Source: Inonotus obliquus (taxonomy: Eukaryota > Basidiomycota > Agaricomycetes > Hymenochaetales > Hymenochaetaceae). Taken from it: DNA of 64,000 bases. Where the stretch lies: contig JAJHTX010000007.1 in the NCBI GenBank assembly GCA_032164295.1, positions 1,648,501 through 1,712,500 on the forward strand. The letters run 5' to 3'. Under the pieces are notes generated by a model. It searched no databases. It saw only the letters and a program-made list of their open reading frames with translations, and was not told where the DNA came from. The first letter of the stretch is position 1; each line of letters opens with the position of its first letter. A program made the translations under genes and the position numbers. Shown here in pieces: positions 50,649-62,192 of this stretch.

Positions 50649-53600
50649 CTAATCGAGAGCTTTCGTAACGAGCTCAAGGATCTCCTTTGTCTTCTTCCCA
50701 AAGTTTGCAGGATCCTTCGCGATTGCCTGCCATACAGGCCCGTGATGAGGTTCCGCAGCGGCACATCGATTAATCACATCTTGTTGGTGTTCCTATAACA
50801 GAGCAAACATTCGTAAGTAGTAAGTATCTGATCGATAACAACAAGTGAAAGGAGAAAAAATCGATTACTCACAGTAGTACCTTGCTCCCTCTCAAAACGC
50901 AACCACCAACCCCAACAATCGCCTCGATCGGGATCAGTCGCACAAGCACGTGCAAACCACTGTCTCGCCTTTTCCACTTTCCTCTCCGCCCAGAATAACC
51001 GTGCAACAGCGCAAATCACCTGTGCATCACCAGAGCACTTCCTTAACGCATCCGCCGAACGCGTCTTGCGCGTGGGACGAGGCTCAGCCCAGATCGCCAT
51101 GGCCCATAATGTTCCCGAAGTAGGACACTCCTGCAACCCACGTGCGAGAACGGTTTTTGCTTGCTGAGGAACTCCAGCTCGCTCTTCTACTCCAACAGCT
51201 TCAGCCCACAGGACATCACTGCCTGGATTAACGAGTCGAGCTTTGTCAAGCAACGCGCGTGCCTTGATGCTCTTCCCATCAGCTTCTTCGAGTCTGCTGG
51301 CAAGTATCCATAAAGTTACTTCCTTCGGACAGGCTTTCAGGCCTGCAGCGAAAGATGCTCGAGCGGCAGTGTAATTTTTGTTTGTTTGATGGATTTGACC
51401 TTGGATCATGTAGAGTTTGGCGAACTTTGGATATTTCTTGCGTGCTACTTCTAAAATAGAAAGCGCGGCGGAGATCTGCCCTTGATGTCGCTCGAAAACG
51501 GCGGACTTCATCCAGATCTAGACAAACTGTCAGCGATCCTCTTCCCCAAGCAGTAAACGAAGTAACGACATACCCTTTCTGTATCTGCGACCTTCCTTGC
51601 ACGCGTCAGCAACTCGCGAGCAACTTCATATTCACCGTTCTCCGCTTCAAGTTTAACAGCAGCTAGCCAGATCTTTTCACTGTCCGGGTTTGCAACGAAG
51701 GCTTTCTCGAGTACCTCGCGGGCACCTGGAACATCATCCGCAAGCCACTTCTCCTTAGCGGACATAAGCCATAGATCCTCCGCCTGAGGGCAATGATGGA
51801 CTGCGCGGGCAAGGACTGCGTCCAGTGACTCACTGTTACATGAATCAGTGCCACATCTATAAATTAGGCATTGAGTGTGGGATCTTACCGAGTTCCGTGA
51901 GTCTTCTCAAGGGTAGCAGCTTTCTCCCATAGCATTCGACGATCAGGGAAGACTTTGAGTGCATATGCCAGAATAGCCCTCGCCGTTCCTATCATACGTC
52001 TCTCTTCTGCACTCTCCGCATCGCCAACCCACGTTTCAAGACGGTCTGCTTCTTCAATATCCATACCAACCGTGGCCTTAATTATAGCTTCACATGTGCG
52101 TGGTGAACCCTCGCTCTCGCAACGTTCCGCCTCCTTCAGCCATTGTTCGCGAGTCAGTAGTACTTGATGTCGTCGCAGCTCCCGCACACCTGCTTCTATG
52201 GTTTTATCCACCTGGTCGAGTTCCTTTGAACGTTGTACTTCGCTCTTGCCTTCTGCGTGTGCTTCTTGCTCGAGCAGTCGCCCGGCTGCTATCCAGATTT
52301 CATGTGATGTTGGAATAGCCTTGCGTGCTTTGTTGAGCACGGCCTTGGCCTTATCGGGTGTCTCTAGGCGTGCCAGAGCCAGCCATAACTCTACAGATAA
52401 TGGGATGACCTCAACCGCCCGGGAGAGAAGAATACGAGCATCAGTTATTGACTCCTCGAGATTGACAACTTCTTTCCAGAGTCGAACGGAGTTCGGGATT
52501 TGCTCGAGAGCTGTAACGTAAGAGAGTCAGTACATCATGGGCCAGGAAACAACCACGACTGCAGTTACCTTTACGCAGCACTCTCTTTTTGGATTTCGTT
52601 TCCTGCTCTAGTGAAGCAGCTTTAAGCCAGACTTTCACGCTTTGTGGGACATGCTGAACAGCATTAGCTAGAATTACTTTGGCATCTGGGGTGTTCTACC
52701 AACAAACCACACTAGTCAGCAGGGGTCAAAAAATGAACTGCCAGATTCAACGCACATGCAATCTTGCCGCCTCTAACCAGACGTCCTCACTTTTCGGGCA
52801 GTTTTCGCACCCAGCCTTAATAAGTTTACGCGCAGCAACCATCCGGCCAGCATGCTCTTCTACACACGCCGCAGCAATCCATCCGGGTGCGTGTTTTGGA
52901 TTTGATTTCACAAGCGAATCAAACAGCATGCGTGCGCGCTTGATGTCACCAATTTCGGCATCTGTTTTGTGTACGACGCTTGCGAGATCGGTCAGATAAC
53001 CTTTGGGGTCGACAGATGTCGCCGTGCCAGCCACACTCGAAGTCCCGGAAATTTGGTCGAGCTTAAGAGAGAGAATCTTGTCGCGAGCCTGGCCGATCTC
53101 CACGAAGTTTGTCAAAGTACCGGATTCTGCAGGGGTGACAAGGCCACCCATCTGAAGACAGTCAGCACTTAAGATTGCCTGGCTGCGACGACATGCCTAC
53201 CTCCTGTTGCATGGGATCCAAAGCGCTCTCGTACTCTGTTTTGGATCTATCACCAACAAGCACACTGTCCGGAACCACGAAACTTCGTTCATCCCGCTTC
53301 CTCTTCTTCCGCGTGAGGTTTCCAACTTCTGGTAGATTCTCCCATTCTTCATCCGTCACTGACGATAGCCCTCGTTTCAAATCAGCAAACTGCTGCTGGA
53401 TCTTAGGACGTTCGGCACGATGCTTTGCGAGCTCGTCTGCCTCACGCTTCTCCCTATTTTATGCAACAGAGTAACATTAGAAGGTCCTGAAGGTAACGAA
53501 AACTGACTAACCAGATTAACACACCTTCGTACTCGTCTTCGAGCATCCATATTCTTGTCAACCATTTCATAGATACGATCCGCCTCCTCATCATCTGCCT

Positions 53601-53902
53601 CATATGTCATACCAGCAAATAGGCCAACTTCATTGTCCGGATCCTGAAACTGGTCCGGATCATATTCAGGTTCCTCACCGCGTTTTGCCTGCGCTTCACT
53701 GTCCGAAAAGTGACTTAAGAGATATGCACTAGATGCTGAAAAAGCCTTTCACGTACGCGATTACTTCTGCGGATGGACCCTCTCTGGCCGGACCAATATC
53801 CGAACGGGTCGTAAATCCAGAAGCTCCTCGACCAAGACCGGCAACATATGAGGCAGGAGCAGGTTGTGATAGGAATGCTAGCTTGTTGGGCTTGTTTGCC
53901 AT
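50649..53902 (-). CDS. PRP6: Pre-mRNA splicing factor PRP6 (U4/U6.U5 tri-snRNP)
   Basis: It bridges U5 and U4/U6 in the tri-snRNP in the nucleus. It starts [20 protein letters not shown] at 53902, with the PRP1_N motif [20 protein letters not shown]. Acidic and basic linkers follow ([39 protein letters not shown]). The body is an array of HAT/TPR-like repeats, for example [40 protein letters not shown] and [20 protein letters not shown]. It ends with [20 protein letters not shown] and LVTKALD at 50649. Several short introns are removed by frame. The first exons (53612-53902) also seed the segmental duplication to the right. Confidence 0.93.
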
Positions 53903-53982
53903 CGTCACTTCCGATAAACCGTAAAGGTGTGGTGGAAACCAGTCTGTCACGAAAACATAACATTCGCCGCGTGACTAGGAAA

Positions 53983-54000
53983 CATGTCACGTTATGTCAC
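53983..54000. promoter_or_regulatory. Conserved promoter motif CATGTCACGTTATGTCAC, unit 1
   Basis: Two half-sites TGTCAC appear in direct orientation, the first overlapping TCACGT. The motif recurs in the promoters of units 2 and 3 (56633-56650, 56791-56808, 59297-59316), where nearby sequence has diverged more. A regulatory role is inference. Confidence 0.35.
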
Positions 54001-54498
54001 AAATACTACACCGCGACGCTCTCAGACAACTCTCGGTATATCATCTCATCATGTATTTCTCAGGTCCCATCTGAGCGCCGGCTGGACGTTCCTATATCCT
54101 CTTCGCTCACTGTCAATGGAAATGCCAATTTTGTTGCTCTGCAAGTACAATGTTGCTTGATGAGTATGAGTAGATGAAACTTCGTCTTCCGCCGTCAACT
54201 TCTCTAACAGGGCTATTGAGAAAACGTGGTGATAGATCGGGAGTTCTGAGGCTGGCTTCATCTTTTCTTATGCAACCTTCGGATCTGTGAAACGCTGCGA
54301 TCGAACACTTATGCTCTGGAACGATTACCTGACCTCAGTTGAATGGGGTGTGTCCGCAATGGCAGAGATACTATCGCATTCGCGCCATCGAGTCGAACAT
54401 GACTTTTCGCAGTGATGTTTACTCGTTGGTTTCCTCCGCTTATAACAAGTCTAGTACCTGTGTATTTCCCTCACGGATCCAGGTTGTCGAGCCTCATC

Positions 54499-56099
54499 AT
54501 GGCTAATTCACCTCTGCCTCGCTCTGTTGTCGAAATTAACGATCCATACTCCGTGCAATATGCCATTTTCGAAACTCGGAACGGTCTATACGCAAGCATT
54601 GCTCTCACAACCGTATTGATTTATCATTCTGGTACGCTAAGTCTCTGTTTCGCAGGCGGTATGCCTTGCATATGAAAAGTGATGCTCATTACCCGGTTTT
54701 CAAGCTATCACATTCGACAAGGAGGTAAAATTTCGCGTTCCATTATCAGGAGGTAACCATCCTCTTAACTATCCCTATAGGTGAAGTATTTCTGGGTGAG
54801 ACCTGTTACAAAAGGTTTGTCTGCTTTCTGTCATTAACAGAGTGTAGGCCAAACCCTGTAGCTCTATCAGCCTGATTTATTTTGCGGTCAGTTCATATAG
54901 TACCCGAAACGGAAGCAGCTTCTTACCAGTACATATATAGAATCGTTGTGTCGGACTCCTGAACAGCATCTGCAGCATTGTTTGTAAGTCATGATCCCTC
55001 AGTACCCTGAACGGATTTGACGGTTTCATTAGACAATACTTTTACAGAAAGCGCTATAAGGTACGCATTGGACTTGAATAAGGATCCACGGCTGCAATCT
55101 TATAAAATTGTCTATTGTCCAGCTGTGCGTCTTCACTTCCCGTCTCTATATTTTCCTGTTGAATTCGAGAATTAGGTTCAGTTTTGTACTGGACGTATTC
55201 CGTGGCGGGTACGTGTTTCACTCTAAGCACTTTCGGTTTCTCACAAGGTAAATAGGCCTAATCACCGTCATCTTGATTGACCGTGAGCAGCAAGCTTGCG
55301 AATAATCCACGAACTAACTCGTGTTTCACGTTTACAGACATCCTGGTCATTCGTGTCTTGGCATTATACGACCGAGGTAGACATGCTTCATATGGATTTA
55401 CCAGGATTCTGACCTCGTGCAGACAGGAAACTGGCCATCTTTCTGAGAATCCTTCTTGGTCTGGAAGCAGGTGTGGGACTTGTTCTCAATGCTTACGCTA
55501 CACATATTGCAGATCGTAAGCAGTATAGTATGTGTATTGGCTCCTAATGACCTATCTTCGTGATAGCCGCGATGGGCATTCTTCCTGAAGGAGTCACAGT
55601 TTGCGGAATTAGCAATGACAGTTCTAGAAGCCTTATCATCATTTCCTGGTATGTGACTACACCGAAACTCGGCATCTACTGACGTGCTGTAGGGCTCTGC
55701 AAACAGCCTATGGTTTGCTGTTGTTGGCACTCGCTCTCTACAAGGCGGCTGAGTATTGGAGAATGTAAGCTGGATTTAAAGGGTTTCATCTGGTGCGCGT
55801 TCTCGTTCAAGATCAGCTGCTCTACCACCTCTTGTAAGTCGGAAATGAAGATCTAGTGATATGAATATTCACAGGAAAAATACAGAGTTATACTGTGCTG
55901 CGTTCTGCAAATCGCAATAGTGGCCATTTCTGACATCAACCCCACCGTCGTATTTGCCTTATCCTCAATTTGGAACACACCACTACTTTGTGTACTCGGC
56001 GGCCAGCTCTTGATCAACCTCAAGGAAGCGGGCGAGAGGGGAAATAACGAAGGGACGAACTATACGCCACAGAGCGTGAGTGACATCGAGTTTGCCTGA
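54499..56099 (+). pseudogene. DUF6533-like multi-pass membrane protein, copy 1, with a nonsense codon
   Basis: Exons join as MANSPLPRSVVEINDPYSVQ..LIYHS, AITFDKE, VKYFW, AKPCSSISLIYFA, NRCVGLLNSICSIV, then SVLYWTYSVA, GLITVILID, HILVIRVLALYDR, DRKLAIFLRILLGLEAGVGL, AMGILPEGVTVCGISN, ALQTAYGLLLLALALYKAAE and finally VILCCVLQIAIVAISDINPT, ending SVSDIEFA at 56099. The E.k.fW...NR...LR..ALYdRdRk pattern fits the DUF6533 family of agaric membrane proteins (about seven helices, function unknown). After EYWRM this copy has TAA at 55766-55768, where copies 2 and 3 have TCA and TCG. The product would lose its last one or two helices. An upstream in-frame ATG at 54412 is also open. The loop between NRCVGLLNSICSIV and SVLYW contains a long or composite intron that I could not resolve. 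Confidence 0.7.
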
Positions 56100-56396
56100 T
56101 GTGAGTGTGACCTTCTTTTCGGCATTTGCATACCAATTTTTTACTCCATCATAGGCACCGGCTCTTCAACCGATGTGTCAGAGTCGGGATCGTAGCTATT
56201 GACCTATACCATTGAGCATGCGCACTGGCTTGTTATTCCTTGCTGAACGGTATCTGGATTAATTCTCGTTCATCATTCTATATTTAATTTGTTTTCCACC
56301 GCCGTTCGACGTTTATTTTACCTACCACATAATAACAGCTCCATTGTCCGACATTCGGGCCCGGTCGTTTGAAACATGCAATCAACCAGCGAATAG

Positions 56397-56553
56397 GCCA
56401 ACTTCATTGTCCAGACCCTGGAGCTGGTCTGGATCGTACTCGGATTCCTCGCTGCACCTTGCTTGCGCTTCACTGTACAAAAGGAGATGTTGGAAGTACG
56501 CACTGAATGGCGAAAGCCTTTCACGTATGCGATTGCTTCGGCAGATGGACCCT
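56397..56553 (-). pseudogene. PRP6 5' fragment in unit 2
   Basis: It is similar to 53612-53781 of PRP6 (ataggccaacttcattgtcc, gcctttcacgta.gcgatt, gatggaccct). It lacks the start codon and most of the PRP1_N domain, carries many substitutions, and is not coding. Confidence 0.8.
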
Positions 56554-57239
56554 AAACCGCAAAGGAATGGTGGAAGACAGAATCTCCGGTCCGAAAGATC
56601 ACTGCAACGCTCGCGTAACTAGTAAGGAGCATCATGGCACGTTATGTCACAATCACTTGGACGCCGACGCCGTGACAGACAGACAACCTCACTTCATCAC
56701 TTCGCTTTTGTATATATATCACGTTCTCAGGTCCCGCACCTATATCTTTGTCTCTGTCACTCTGACGATAATCTCCGCGTGACCAGGAAACATGTCACGT
56801 TATGTCACAAATGCGTGCAACTCTCACTTGGTATATCATCACATCTCAGGTCAGCACCGGCTGGACGCCCCTATATCCTCTTCGGTAAATAGCAATAATA
56901 ATCTTGTTGCTCTGCAACTACAATGTTGCTTGATGAGCAGACGAACCAACAGGCTATTGAGAAAACGTGGTGATAGATCGGGCGTTCTGAGGCTGGCTTC
57001 ATCTTTTTTTATGCAATCTTCGGATCTCTGAAACGCTGTGATAGAACATTTATGCTCTGGAACGATTACCTGGCCTCAGTTGAATGATGCGTGTCCGCAA
57101 TGGCAGAGATATCATCGCACTCGCGCCATGAACTCGACCATGACTATTCGCAGTGATGCTCACACATTGGTTTCCTCCGCTTATGACAAGTCTAGTACCT
57201 TTGTATTTCCCTCACGGATCCAGGATGTCGAGCCTCATC

Positions 57240-58823
57240 ATGGCTAATTCACCTCTGCCTCGCTTTGTTGTCGAAATTAACGATCCATACTTCGTGCAAT
57301 CTGTCATTTCCGAAACTCGGAACGGTCTATACGCAAACGTTGCTCTCACAACCGTATTGATCTATCATTCTGGTACGCTAAGTCTCTTATCGCGTCGTAT
57401 GTCTTAACTGATGTTTATTACCCACTTTTCGAGTTATCACATTCGACAAGGAGGTAAAATTTCGCGTTCCATTATCAGGAGGGAACCATCCTCTAAACTA
57501 TCCCTATAGGTGAAGTATTTCTGGGTGAGACCTGTTACAAAAGGCCCTGCTTTCATCATTAACAGAGTGTAGGCCAAACCCTGTAACTCTATCAGCCTGA
57601 TTTATTTTGCGGTCAGTTCATATAGAACCCGAAACGGAAGCAGCTTCTTACCAGTACATATTAGAATCGTTGTGTTGGACTCCTGAACACCATTTGCGGC
57701 ATTGTCTGTAAGTCACGGTCCCTCAGTACCCTGAACGGATTTGACAGCTTCATTAGACAATACTCTTACAGAAAGCGCTATAAGGTACGCATCGGACTTG
57801 AATAAGGATCCACGGCTGCAATCTGATAAAACTGTCTATTGTCCAGCTGTGCGTATTCACTTCTCGCGTCTATGTTCTCCCTTTAAATTCGAGAACCAGG
57901 TTCAGTTTCGTACTGGACGTATAACTTGGCGGGTACGTGTTTCACTCTAAGCACTTTCGGTTTCTCACAAGGTAAATAGGCCTAATCACCATCGTCTTGA
58001 TTGACCGTGAGCAGCAAGCTTGCGAATAATCCACGAACTAACTCGTATTTCACGCTTACAGACATCCTGGTCATTCGTGTCTTGGCATTATACGACCGAG
58101 GTAGACATGCTTTAAATGGATTTACCAGGATTCTGACCTCGTGCAGACAGGAAACTGGCCATCTTTCTGAGAATCCTTCTTGGTCTGGAAGCAGGTGTGG
58201 GACTTGGTCTCTATATTTATGGTATACATATTGCAGATCGTAAGAAGTCAAATTTGTGTATTGGCTCCTACTGACCTATCTTGGTGGCAGCCGCAATGGG
58301 CATTCTTCCTGAAGGAGTTACGGTTTGCGGAATGAGCAGTGTCAGTTCTAGAAGCCTTATCATCATCGCCTGGTATGTAACCACACCAATAATTGACATC
58401 TATTGAGGTGCTGTAGGGCTCTGCAAACAGCCTATGGTTTGCTGTTGTTGGCACTCGCTCTCTACAAGGCGGCTGAGTATTGGAGAATGTCAGCTGGATT
58501 TAATGGGCTTCATCTGGTGCGCGTTCTCGTGCAAGATCAGCTGCTCTACTACCTCTTGTAAGTCAGAAATAAAGACCTAGTAGAATGAATATTCACAGGA
58601 ACAATACAGAGTTATACTGTGCTGCGTTCTGAGAATCGCAATAATGACCATTTCTGACATCAACCCCACCGTCGTGTTTGTCTTATCCTCAATTTGGAAC
58701 ACACCACTATTTTGTGTACTCGGCGGCCAACTCTTGATCAACCTGAAGGAAGCGGGCGAGAGGGGAAATAACGAAGGGACGAACTATACGCCACAGAGCG
58801 TGAGTGACATCGAGTTTGCCTGA
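57240..58823 (+). CDS. DUF6533-like multi-pass membrane protein, copy 2
   Basis: It has the same exon plan as copy 1: MANSPLPRFVVEINDPYFVQ, ITFDKE, VKYFW, AKPCNSISLIYFA, NRCVGLLNTICGIV, SVSYWTYNLA, GLITIVLID, HILVIRVLALYDR, DRKLAIFLRILLGLEAGVGL, AMGILPEGVTVCGMSSVSSR and ALQTAYGLLLLALALYKAAE. It reads through YWRMSAGFNGLHLVRVLVQD, where copy 1 has a stop, then VILCCVLRIAIMTISDINPT, ending SVSDIEFA at 58823. Most changes relative to copy 1 keep the frame or are conservative, so this copy is probably functional. It encodes a predicted integral membrane protein of unknown role. The intron between NRCVGLLNTICGIV and SVSYW is unresolved, as in copy 1. An alternative upstream start exists at 57153. 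Confidence 0.75.
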
Positions 58824-59119
58824 TGTGAGTGCGACCTTCTTTTCGGCATTTGCATACCAATTTTCTGCTTCATCATAGGTACTGGCTGTTCAAGCTGTTG
58901 TGACATAGAGTTGGGATCGTAGCTATTGACTCATACCATTGTGCGGGCGCACTGGATATTTATTCCTCGCCGAACGATATTTGGGTTAATTCTCGTTCGT
59001 CATTCAATGTCTATTTGTTTTCCACCCTCTTTTGGCGGTTATATAACTAGCATATAATAACTGCTCATTGCATTGTCCGACCATCGGGACCAGTCGTTTG
59101 GAATATGCAGTCATATGTA

Positions 59120-59253
59120 CTAGCAAATAGGCCAATTTCATTAACCAAACATTGGAACTAGTCCGGATCGTACTCGGTTTAGGAAGTATGCACTAAATGG
59201 TGAAAAGCCTTTCAGGTACGCGATTGCTTCTGCACCTGTAGAATAGATGGACC
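59120..59253 (-). pseudogene. PRP6 5' fragment in unit 3
   Basis: It is similar to the PRP6 fragment in unit 2 (tagcaaataggccaatttca, gcctttcaggtacgcgattg, gatgga) but more eroded, with a further deletion where the acidic linker was encoded. It is non-coding. Confidence 0.75.
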
Positions 59254-59783
59254 AAAGGAAGGACGGGATGGTAGAAACGCTCGCGCGTCTAAGGAACATG
59301 TCACGCACCATGTCACAACCACTTGCGACGACAACCGTGACTGACGCTCACTTCACTTTGGTATATCATCACATCACGTACTTCTCAGGTCCCATCCGAG
59401 CACCCATAGCAATGAGGATCATGTTGCTCTATAATCGCAATGTTGTTTGATGAGGGGATGAACCTTCATCCTCCATCGAGTTCTCTAGCAGGAATCGAGA
59501 GAACGCCGCAGTGTTAGATCGGGAACTTTGGGACTTTGGCCTCTTTTGCTATACGGTCTTCGCATCTACGTAACTCCGTGATGAGGCATCCTTGTTCTAC
59601 TCTACAGCGATTTACTGATCTCAGTTGGGTGATCTATCCGCAAGGGCAGAGATACCATCGCATTTGCGCCATGGATTCGAAATATGACTATTCGCACTAG
59701 TGATGTCCACTCATTGGTGTCCTCTTATAACGCGTCTAGTGCCTCTGGGTTGCCGACACGGTCCCAGGATGTCGAGCCTCATC

Positions 59784-61478
59784 ATGGCTAATTCTCTTCT
59801 ACCTCGCTCTGTTGTCGAAGTTAACGACCTAAACATCGTGCAAACTGCCATTTCTATAACCCGGAATAAACAATACGCAAACGTTGCTCTCGCAACGGTA
59901 TTAACTTACCATTCTGGTGCGCTAAGTCTCTCTTTTTGCGTCGTATGTCTTAACCGATGTTTATTACCCACTTTTCGAGTTATCACATTCGACAAGGAGG
60001 TAATTATTTGTGTTCCCTTATCTGAAAGGAATTATTCTCTAAACTGTCCCTATAGGTCAAGCATTTCTGGGTGAGATTTGTTACACACACACCCCTGCTT
60101 TCTGTCACTAACAGAGTGAAGACCAAACCCTGCAGCTCTATTAGTATAGTATTTCTCGCGGTGAGTCACATTGTACCCGAAACGGAAGCAGTTTCTTAAC
60201 AGCAGTAGAACCGGTGGGTCGGACTCTTGGACGCTATCTGCACCATTGTCTGTAAGTGGATGAACTCTCAACACTGTGGATGGAATTTGACAGTTTCGTT
60301 AGACAGTACTCTTACAGACAACTCTAAAAAGTATGCATCGGGCATGAATAAATATCTGTGACTGCGATCTTACATAATTATCTCTTGTTCAGCTGTGCGT
60401 CTTCGCATCACCCCCCCCTATAGTTTCTCCTTAACCTCGATCAGGTTCATTATTAGGCTGGATAACTAATTTGGCAGGTACGCGCTTCACTCTAGGCACT
60501 TTTGTTTTCTGACAAGGACAATAGGTCTGACCACGGTAATCTTGATCGACTGTAAGACAGCAAGCCTATGAGCAGTCCACCAGTTGACCCGTGTTTATAG
60601 ACATCCTGGTCATTCGTGTCTTGGCATTATACCATCAAGGTAGACATTCATCCTGAGGAACTTCCAGAATCCTAACCTCTTACAGACAGGAAATTATCCA
60701 TCTTCCTGAAGGTTCTTCTCGGTCTGGAAGCAGGCATAGGCCTTGGTCTCTATATTCAAGATATCCGTTCGACAGATCGTAATGGATCATCTGTATGCAG
60801 TTGTTCGTACTAACCTGTCTTTGTTGCAGCTTCGATGGCCATTCTTTCGGAAGGAGTTACGATTTGCACAACAATCCACGACCTTCCCGTAAGTAAGTAC
60901 ATCGTTACTTGGTAGGTAATTTTATCAATAATACTTAGCTTCTACTGACATTTTTTAGGACTTTGCAAATGTCCTATGCGTTGCTGCTATTGGTACTCGC
61001 ACTCTACAAGTCGGTAGAGTATTGGAGAATGTCGAATAGATTCAAGGGGTTTCGTCTAGTCCGCGTTCTCCTCCAAGACCACCTGCTGTACTTCGTCTTG
61101 TAGGTTGGAAATAAAGTCTTTGCATTGCGAATGCTGAACAGAGATGACGCAGGTTGCTTTTTTCTTGCATTGCGGAGATCGTAGCGTTGGTTATTTTTGA
61201 CCATTACCCCGTCGTCGCGTTTATCTTAGCCGCAGTCTGGAGCCCGACACTGTATTGTGTATTCGGTGGACAGCTGCTAATTAACCTGAAGGAAGAGGGC
61301 GAGAGGGGACTAAACGGAGGAACAAATTATACGCCACAGACTGTGAGTGGCATCGAGTTTGCCGGTCGTGAGTACAGCCTTCGTTCTTTTTGGCCTTCGT
61401 ATACCATTTTTTGATTCCTCCACAGGCGATGATGTACCAGCTCTTCAAGTTGATGCTGACATGGAATCGGTAACGTGA
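59784..61478 (+). CDS. DUF6533-like multi-pass membrane protein, copy 3
   Basis: It follows the same exon order: MANSLLPRSVVEVNDLNIVQ..LTYHS, ITFDKE, VKHFW, TKPCSSISIVFLA, NRWVGLLDAICTIV, GWITNLA, GLTTVILID, YILVIRVLALY, a diverged loop with SMAILSEGVTICTTI, LQMSYALLLLVLALYKSVEY, WRMSNRFKGFRLVRVLLQDH and a last helix AEIVALVIFDHYPVVAFILA, then GGQLLINLKEEGERGLNGGT. Where copies 1 and 2 stop after EFA, this copy reads GG(T/C) and can splice (61367 to about 61425) into an extra acidic tail ending DMESVT at 61478. It is well diverged yet open throughout, which argues for function. The NRWVGL-to-GWITN loop intron is again unresolved. Confidence 0.72.
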
Positions 61479-61600
61479 TTATTCACCTATACCATCGCGC
61501 AGGTGCAAGGTATAGGTATTCGGTGTCGAACGGCACTTGGAATTCTCGTTTCAATATTCAATATCTATTTTGTCCGTCCCTCACTCTTATTCGATGGATG

Positions 61601-62192
61601 TTCTTAGAGTATGTACTGCATAATCATTGTTCGTTGCATTGTTATAATTTCAGACTGGCTGTTTAGAAGATGCGATCGCTAGGTCTTGAATGATCCCAAT
61701 GCAGCAGGAAGCAGGACACCTCCATGCCTTTGGCAGATGTAAGTAACATTGTATTCGCATGATGCGAGTACCCAGGTGGAGGATTGCATGAGTCAGGCAT
61801 GAAAAGGCTGGGTCCTCGTATAATACTTGACTGATTCTAGTTTGAATTCCTATCGGACTGAGTGCTTGACCGGCGTGGAATACGTTTTTACTCCGAATTT
61901 CAAGAGCCAAGTAAGAACGAAGATCTAGCTCGATTGTCGAGTACTAGCTAGCGTCCCGACCAGAAAGCCTTGCGGAGTTTCGGAACCTTGACAGATACAG
62001 TGGATTTGCATAAGGAGAACAGAGAAATAAGTATTGAAATCAGACAACAAAGCGGCAAGAGTATACGACACTCGATACAAAAATATAACAGAGTACTATG
62101 TCCACGCACCAAACCGAGTGAGGCAATATATACAAACACTAGCCACGACTATCACCAAGTCCAAGTAATTCCCTCAACCAACATTAACACCA
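61601..62192. other. Intergenic, nothing seen
   Basis: This is the space between membrane-protein copy 3 and the 3' end of CAF1. It has no coding pattern or repeat beyond the fading right edge of unit 3. Confidence 0.45.

Larger units (their letters stand above)
53612..56396. repeat. Tandem segmental duplication, unit 1 (parental)
   Basis: This unit starts inside the PRP6 5' exons, includes the intact PRP6 start, the divergent promoter and membrane-protein gene copy 1. The left boundary is where similarity to units 2 and 3 begins (cagcaaataggccaa at 53612). Confidence 0.85.
56397..59119. repeat. Tandem segmental duplication, unit 2
   Basis: The order is the same as in unit 1: PRP6 fragment, promoter, membrane-protein gene. 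About 134 bp equivalent to 53782-53915, including the PRP6 start codon, are missing. The promoter additionally contains a partial internal duplication (motif copies at 56633 and 56791). Confidence 0.85.
59120..61600. repeat. Tandem segmental duplication, unit 3
   Basis: This is the third and most diverged copy; it shares the PRP6 start-codon deletion with unit 2. The right boundary is approximate, because similarity to the 3' flanks of units 1 and 2 fades after about 61600. Confidence 0.75.

Noticed and set aside
53733..53924. Plus-strand ORF next to the PRP6 start
   Set aside because: It is antisense to PRP6 exon 1; the conserved PRP1_N motif lies on the minus strand.
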